Below are positions 8,043-12,469 of a stretch of DNA of 12,469 nucleotides, piece after piece. Numbering within the stretch: position 1 is the stretch's first letter; each line of letters begins with the position of its first letter. The notes under the pieces were generated by a model. That model ran no database searches. It was not told where the DNA came from and saw only the letters and a list, made by a program, of their open reading frames with translations. The position numbers and the translations under genes were made by a program. Origin of the DNA: Saccoglossus kowalevskii (taxonomy: Eukaryota; Hemichordata; Enteropneusta; Harrimaniidae); the NCBI RefSeq assembly GCF_000003605.2, contig NW_003134549.1, forward strand, positions 1-12,469. The letters run 5' to 3'.

Positions 8043-8867
8043 GATTGGTCTGATTGTTAGGTGCTAGGATTGGGGAACCAATCAGACACAATGCAAGATG
8101 TTCTCTGATTGGTCTGAGTGTTAGGTGCTAGGATTGTGGAACCAATTAGACATAATGCAAGCTGCTCTCTGAATGGTCTGACTGTTAGGATTGGGTAGCC
8201 AATCAGACACAATGCAAGCTGCTCTCTGATTGGCCTGATTGTTAGGTGCGAGGATTGTGGAACCAATCAGACACAATGCAAGCTGCTCTCTGAATGGTCT
8301 GACTGTTAGTGCTAGGATTGTGGAACCAATCAGACACAATGCAAGCTGCTCTCTAAATGGTCTGACTGTTAGGCGTTAAGGATTGGAGAACCAATCAGAC
8401 ACAATGCAAGCTGCTCTCTGATTGGTCTGACTGTTAGGTGTTAGGATTGGGGAACCAATCAGACACAATGCAAGATGCTCTCTGAATGGTCTGACTGTTA
8501 GGTGCTAGGATTGTGAAACCAATCAGACACAATGCAAGCTGCTCTCTGATTGGTCTGACTGTTAGGTGTTAGGGTTGGGTAGCCAATCAGACACAATGCA
8601 AGCTGCTCTCTGAATGGTCTGACTGTTAGGCGTTAGGATTGGGGAACCAATCAGACACAATGCAAGCTGCTCTCTGAATGGTCTGACTGTTAGGTGTTAG
8701 GATTGTGGAACCAATCAGACACAATGCAAGCTGCTCTCTGAATGGTCTGAGTGTTAGGTGCTAGGATTGTGGAACCAATTAGACATAATGCAAGCTGCTC
8801 TCTGATTGGTCTGACTGTTAGGTGTTAGGATTGGGGAACCAATCAGACACAATGCAAGCTGCTCTCT
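8043..8867. repeat. 825-bp HOR (13 units), copy 2
   Basis: This has the same length and the same X-Y-Z-D start as copy 1 but a different middle. It has a one-base deletion near 8308 (GTTAGTGCTAGG) balanced by a one-base insertion near 8375 (GGCGTTAAGG), then AAGATGCTC, GTGAAACC, and a GTTAGGGTTGGGTAGCC unit at 8548 like that at 3546. Its penultimate unit (8740) is GAATGGTCTGAGTGTT with AATTAGACAT, a hybrid of a GAATGG unit and a W1/Y unit. Confidence 0.9.
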
Positions 8868-9692
8868 GATTGGTCTGATTGTTAGGTGCTAGGATTGGGG
8901 AACCAATCAGACACAATGCAAGATGTTCTCTGATTGGTCTGAGTGTTAGGTGCTTGGATTGTGGAACCAATTAGACATAATGCAAGCTGCTCTCTGAATG
9001 GTCTGACTGTTAGGATTGGGTAGCCAATCAGACACAATGCAAGCTGCTCTCTGATTATCCTGATTGTTAGGTGCGAGGATTGTGGAACCAATAAGACACA
9101 ATGCAAGCTGCTCTCAGATTGGTCTGACTGTTAGGCGTTAGGATTGGGGAACCAATCAGACACAATGCAAGCTGCTCTCTGATTGGTCTGATTGTTAGGT
9201 GTTAGGATTGTGGAACCAATCAGACACAATGCAAGCTGCTCTCTGATTGGTCTGATTGTTAGGTGCTAGGATTGTGGAACCAATCAGACACAATGCAAGC
9301 TGCTCTCTGATTGGTCAGACTGTTAGGTGCAAGGATTGTGGAACCAATCAGACACAATGCAAGCTGCTCTCTGAATGGTCTAACTGTTAGGTGTTAGGAT
9401 TGTGGAACCAATCAGACACAATGCAAGCTGCTCTCTGAATGGTCTGACTGTTAGGCGTTAGGATTGGGGAACCAATCAGACACAATGCAAGCTGCTCTCT
9501 GAATGGTCTGACTGTTAGGTGTTAGGATTGTGGAACCAATCAGACACAATGCAAGCTGCTCTCTGAATGGTCTGAGTGTTAGGTGCTAGGATTGTGGAAC
9601 CAATTAGACATAATGCAAGCTGCTCTCTGATTGGTCTGACTGTTAGGTGTTAGGATTGGGGAACCAATCAGACACAATGCAAGCTGCTCTCT
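8868..9692. repeat. 825-bp HOR (13 units), copy 3
   Basis: X-Y-Z, then a D unit with GATTATCCTG and CCAATAAGAC, then a CTCAGATTGG junction (near 9114) shared only with copy 4 (near 9939). The middle carries the GGTCAGACTG/GTGCAAGG and GGTCTAACTG units, so 9053-9564 matches 4296-4807. The penultimate unit is the GAATGG/W1 hybrid. The unit at 8932 (Y) has GTGCTTGG. Confidence 0.9.
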
Positions 9693-10517
9693 GATTGGTC
9701 TGATTGTTAGGTGCTAGGATTGGGGAACCAATCAGACACAATGCAAGATGTTCTCTGATTGGTCTGAGTGTTAGGTGCTAGGATTGTGGAACCAATTAGA
9801 CATAATGCAAGCTGCTCTCTGAATGGTCTGACTGTTAGGATTGGGTAGCCAATCAGACACAATGCAAGCTGCTCTCTGATTGTCCTGATTGTTAGGTGCG
9901 AGGATTGTGGAACCAATCAGACACAATGCAAGCTGCTCTCAGATTGGTCTGACTGTTAGGCGTTAGGATTGGGGAACCAATCAGACACAATGCAAGCTGC
10001 TCTCTGATTGGTCTGATTGTTAGGTGTTAGGATTGTGGAACCAATCAGACACAATGCAAGCTGCTCTCTGATTGGTCAGACTGTTAGGTGCAAGGATTGT
10101 GGAACCAATCAGACACAATGCAAGCTGCTCTCTGAATGGTCTGACTGTTAGGCGTTAGGATTGGGGAACCAATCAGACACAATGCAAGTTGCTCTCTGAA
10201 TGGTCTGACTGTTAGGTGCTAGGATTGTGGAACCAATCAGACACAATGCAAGCTGCTCTCTGAATGGTCTGACTGTTAGGTGTTAGGATTGTGGAACCAA
10301 TCAGACACAATGCAAGCTGCTCTCTGAATGGTCTGACTGTTAGGTGCTAGGATTGTGGAACCAATCAGACACAATGCAAGCTGCTCTCTGATTGGTCTGA
10401 GTATTAGGTGCTAGGATTGTGGAACCAATTAGACATAATGCAAGCTGCTCTCTGATTGGTCTGACTGTTAGGTGTTAGGATTGGGGAACCAATCAGACAC
10501 AATGCAAGCTGCTCTCT
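9693..10517. repeat. 825-bp HOR (13 units), copy 4
   Basis: X-Y-Z, D with GATTGTCCTG (as at 4296), the CTCAGATTGG junction, GTGTTAGG, the GGTCAGACTG/GTGCAAGG unit at 10070, four GAATGG units, then W1 (GAGTATT) and W2. The GTGCAAGG marker lies 761 bp (11 full units plus one 57-bp unit) after that of copy 3, one unit less than the HOR period. A unit was therefore lost before it and another gained after it while the total stayed at 825 bp. Confidence 0.9.
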
Positions 10518-11150
10518 GATTGGTCTGATTGTTAGGTGCTAGGATTGGGGAACCAATCAGACACAATGCAAGATGTTCTCTGATTGGTCTGAGTGTTAGG
10601 TGCTAGGATTGTGGAACCAATTAGACATAATGCAAGCTGCTCTCTGAATGGTCTGACTGTTAGGATTGGGTAGCCAATCAGACACAATGCAAGCTGCTCT
10701 CTGATTGGCCTGATTGTTAGGTGCGAGGATTGGGGAACCAATCAGACACAATGCAAGCTGCTCTCTGATTGGTCTGATTGTTAGGTGTTAGGATTGTGGA
10801 ACCAATCAGACACAATGCAAGCTGCTCTCTGATTGGTCTGATTGTTAGGTGCTAGGATTGTGGAACCAATCAGACACAATGCAAGCTGCTCTCTGAATGG
10901 TCTGACTGTTAGGCGTTAGGATTGTGGAACCAATCAGACACAATGCAAGCTGCTCTCTGAATGGTCTGACTGTTAGGTGCTAGGATTGTGGAACCAATCA
11001 GACACAATGCAAGCTGCTCTCTGATTGGTCTGAGTATTAGGTGCTAGGATTGTGGAACCAATTAGACATAATGCAAGCTGCTCTCTGATTGGTCTGACTG
11101 TTAGGTGTTAGGATTGGGGAACCAATCAGACACAATGCAAGCTGCTCTCT
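10518..11150. repeat. HOR interval of 633 bp, shortened partner of 6521-7217
   Basis: Ten units, matching the 697-bp interval with one unit deleted. The hybrid unit at 10895 has the GGCGTTAGG of one class joined to the GTGGAACC of the next, as expected for an in-register 64-bp deletion inside two adjacent units. Confidence 0.87.
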
Positions 11151-11846
11151 GATTGGTCTGATTGTTAGGTGCTAGGATTGGGGAACCAATCAGACACAAT
11201 GCAAGATGTTCTCTGATTGGTCTGAGTGTTAGGTGCTAGGATTGTGGAACCAATTAGACATAATGCAAGCTGCTCTCTGAATGGTCTGACTGTTAGGATT
11301 GGGTAGCCAATCAGACACAATGCAAGCTGCTCTCTGATTGGCCTGATTGTTAGGTGCGAGGATTGTGGAACCAATCAGACACAATGCAAGCTGCTCTCTG
11401 AATGGTCTGACTGTTAGGTGCTAGGATTGTGGAACCAATCAGACACAATGCAAGCTGCTCTCTAAATGGTCTGACTGTTAGGCGTTAGGATTGGAGAACC
11501 AATCAGACACAATGCAAGCTGCTCTCTGATTGGTCTGATTGTTAGGTGTTAGGATTGTGGAACCAATCAGACACAATGCAAGCTGCTCTCTAAATGGTCC
11601 GACTGTTAGGCGTTAGGATTGGAGAACCAATCAGACACAATGCAAGCTGCTCTCTGAATGGTCTGACTGTAGGTGCTAGGATTGTGGAACCAATCAGACA
11701 CAATGCAAGCTGCTCTCTAAATGATCCGACTGTTAGGCGTTAGGATTGGAGAACCAATCAGACACAATGCAAGCTGCTCTCTGAATGGTCTGACTGTTAG
11801 GTGTTAGGGTTGGGTAGCCAATCAGACACAATGCAAGCTGCTCTCT
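11151..11846. repeat. Last HOR segment before the E-class end block (11 units)
   Basis: This begins with the eight-unit 505-bp core (11151-11655), continues with a 63-bp GACTGTAGGTGC unit, a CTAAATGATCCG unit and a GAATGG/GTTAGGGTTGGGTAGCC unit. It parallels 5000-5696 with a one-base deletion near 11669. Confidence 0.87.
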
Positions 11847-12469
11847 GATTGGTCTGATTGTTAGGTACTAAGATTGAGGAGCCAATCAGACACACTGCAA
11901 GCTGCTCTCTGATTGGTCTGATTGTTAGGTGCTAGGATTGAGGAGCCAATCAGACACAATGCAAGTTGTTCTCTGACTGGTCTGATTGTTAGGTGCTTGG
12001 ATTGAGGAGCCAATCAGACACAATGCAAGCTTCTCTCCGATTGGTCTGATTATTAGGTACTAGGCTCAAGGAGCCAATCAGACACACTGCAAGTTGCTCC
12101 TTGATTGGTCTGATTGTTAGGTACTAGGCTTGAGGAGCCAATCAGACACACTGCAAGCTGCTCTCTGATTGGTAGGTGCTAGGATTGAGGAGCCAATCAG
12201 ACACAATGCAAGTTGTTCTCTGACTGGTCTGATTGTTAGGTACTAGGCTCAAGGAGCCAATCAGACACACTGCAAGTTGCTCCTTGATTGGTCTGATTGT
12301 TAGGTACTAGGCTTGAGGAGCCAATCAGACACACTGCAAGCTGCTCTCTGATTGGTAGGTGCTAGGCTTAAGGAGCCAATCAGACACACTGCAAGCTGCT
12401 CTCTGATTCGTCTGATTGTTAGGTGCTAGGACTGGGGAGCCAATCAGACACACTACAAGCTGCTCTCTG
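11847..12469. repeat. E-class terminal stretch of the window
   Basis: Two E-like units (GTACTAAGATTGAGGAGCC at 11847 and GGATTGAGGAGCC with GTTGTTCTC at 11911) lead into the 430-bp block 11975-12404, identical by eye to 3738-4167. The last unit (12405-12468) has GATTCG, a unique GGACTGGGGAGCC centre and CACACTACAAG. It is the most private unit in the window and could mark increasing divergence toward an array edge, but the window stops here. Confidence 0.88.
11975..12404. repeat. Divergent E-class block, copy 2 (7 units, 430 bp)
   Basis: This copy lies 8237 bp from copy 1. It contains the second HindIII site (12027-12032), the two 183-bp trimers (12039-12221 and 12222-12404) and the last two 55-bp units. 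The unit to its left differs from that before copy 1 (AAGTTGTTCTCT versus AAGCTGCTCTCT), so identity starts near 11975. Confidence 0.92.

Larger units (their letters stand above)
1..12469. repeat. 64-bp satellite array filling the whole window, 197 units
   Basis: Every base belongs to head-to-tail copies of one 64-bp unit in a single orientation. Landmarks in unit coordinates are GATTGGTCTG at 1-10, one or two TGTTAGG-like heptamers at about 14-26, GATTG at 26-30, AACCAATCAGAC at 34-45, AATGCAAGCTGC at 48-59 and TCTCT at 60-64. Most copies differ by only a few bases from the class they belong to. The count is 197 units: 179 of about 64 bp, 14 of 57 bp and 4 of 55 bp. Single-base indels near 1279, 6409, 8308, 8375 and 11669 close the arithmetic on the window length. 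No inserted element or unique sequence interrupts the array, and neither end reaches a flank. This is satellite or very large minisatellite DNA of a eukaryote. The family name, the species and the chromosomal position (centromeric, subtelomeric or interstitial) are unknown to me. Confidence 0.98.
1..12469. other. Dense array of CCAAT/ATTGG pentamers (NF-Y core motif)
   Basis: Almost every unit has AACCAATCAGA on the + strand (unit bases 34-44; one loss seen, CCTATCAG near 731). Many also have CTGATTGGTC across the unit junction, which reads GACCAATCAG on the - strand. Units with a GATTGGGG, GATTGGAG or GATTGGGTAG centre carry a third, - strand pentamer at unit bases 27-31. CCAAT with purines before it and CAG after it matches the known NF-Y preference (RRCCAATSR). 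About 20 units carry CCAATTAG instead. The motif density is seen directly. Binding is inference, and function is unknown. Confidence 0.45.

Noticed and set aside
8121-8339. A 72-codon - strand frame overlapping another in a different frame
   Set aside because: It exists only because of the one-base deletion near 8308, and is the same repeat read out of phase.
1-12469. CRISPR array (regular short repeats)
   Set aside because: There are no unique spacers; the whole 64-bp period is conserved from unit to unit. The HOR organisation is that of a eukaryotic satellite, and no cas-like gene is present.
1-12469. Transposable element or its terminal repeats
   Set aside because: The inverted arms lie within each 64-bp unit and repeat with it. 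No target-site duplication, internal gene or unique body sequence is seen.
1-12469. tRNA, rRNA or other structured RNA gene as the repeat source
   Set aside because: No tRNA A/B box pair or rRNA core motif is recognisable in the 64-bp unit on either strand.

Overview
This window is a single uninterrupted tandem-repeat (satellite) array. I find no unique sequence, no RNA gene, no transposon and no credible protein gene. The repeat unit is 64 bp. Counting by hand from a fixed phase (unit base 1 = the first G of GATTGGTCTG, first seen at position 62), the window holds 197 units. Fourteen are 57 bp, four are 55 bp, and a few carry single-base indels. These numbers reproduce the window length exactly: 197x64, minus 2 at the edges, minus 98, minus 36, minus 3 = 12469. 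Both window ends lie inside the array, so its true size and flanks are unknown.

The sequence points to a eukaryotic, probably animal, genome: long homogeneous satellite DNA, roughly 45% GC by a count of one typical unit, CpG rare, and CpG-containing variants often matched by TpG or CpA versions at the same unit position. I do not recognise the satellite as a named family and cannot assign a species.

Layout. Units fall into recognisable variant classes, and these are arranged in higher-order repeats (HORs). A marker cassette X-Y-Z-D (X has AAGATGTTCTC, Y has AATTAGACATAATGC, Z is the 57-bp unit, D has a GTGCGAGG or related variant) recurs with X starting at 887, 1903, 2536, 5000, 6521, 7218, 8043, 8868, 9693, 10518 and 11151. 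From 7218 to 10517 it recurs at exactly 825 bp (13 units) four times; elsewhere the spacing is 633, 697, 1016, 1521 or 2464 bp. Superimposed are segmental duplications: 1-630 recurs at 2916 and 5700; 1327-2407 recurs at 4424; 2280-2720 recurs at 6266; 6521-7722 recurs at 10518 with one unit lost. A divergent E-class block (GGAGCC and CACACTGCAAG variants, 55-bp units, a 183-bp trimer repeat) occurs at 3738-4167 and again, identical by eye, at 11975-12404.

Inside each unit the DNA is an imperfect palindrome built around CCAATCAG/CTGATTGG. This gives two competing hairpin registers and one to three CCAAT pentamers (the core of the NF-Y site) per unit, nearly 200 on the + strand alone. The commonest variable bases within the unit switch these sites on or off. 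Whether this density has a function, or is only a result of the satellite's ancestry, cannot be decided from sequence alone.
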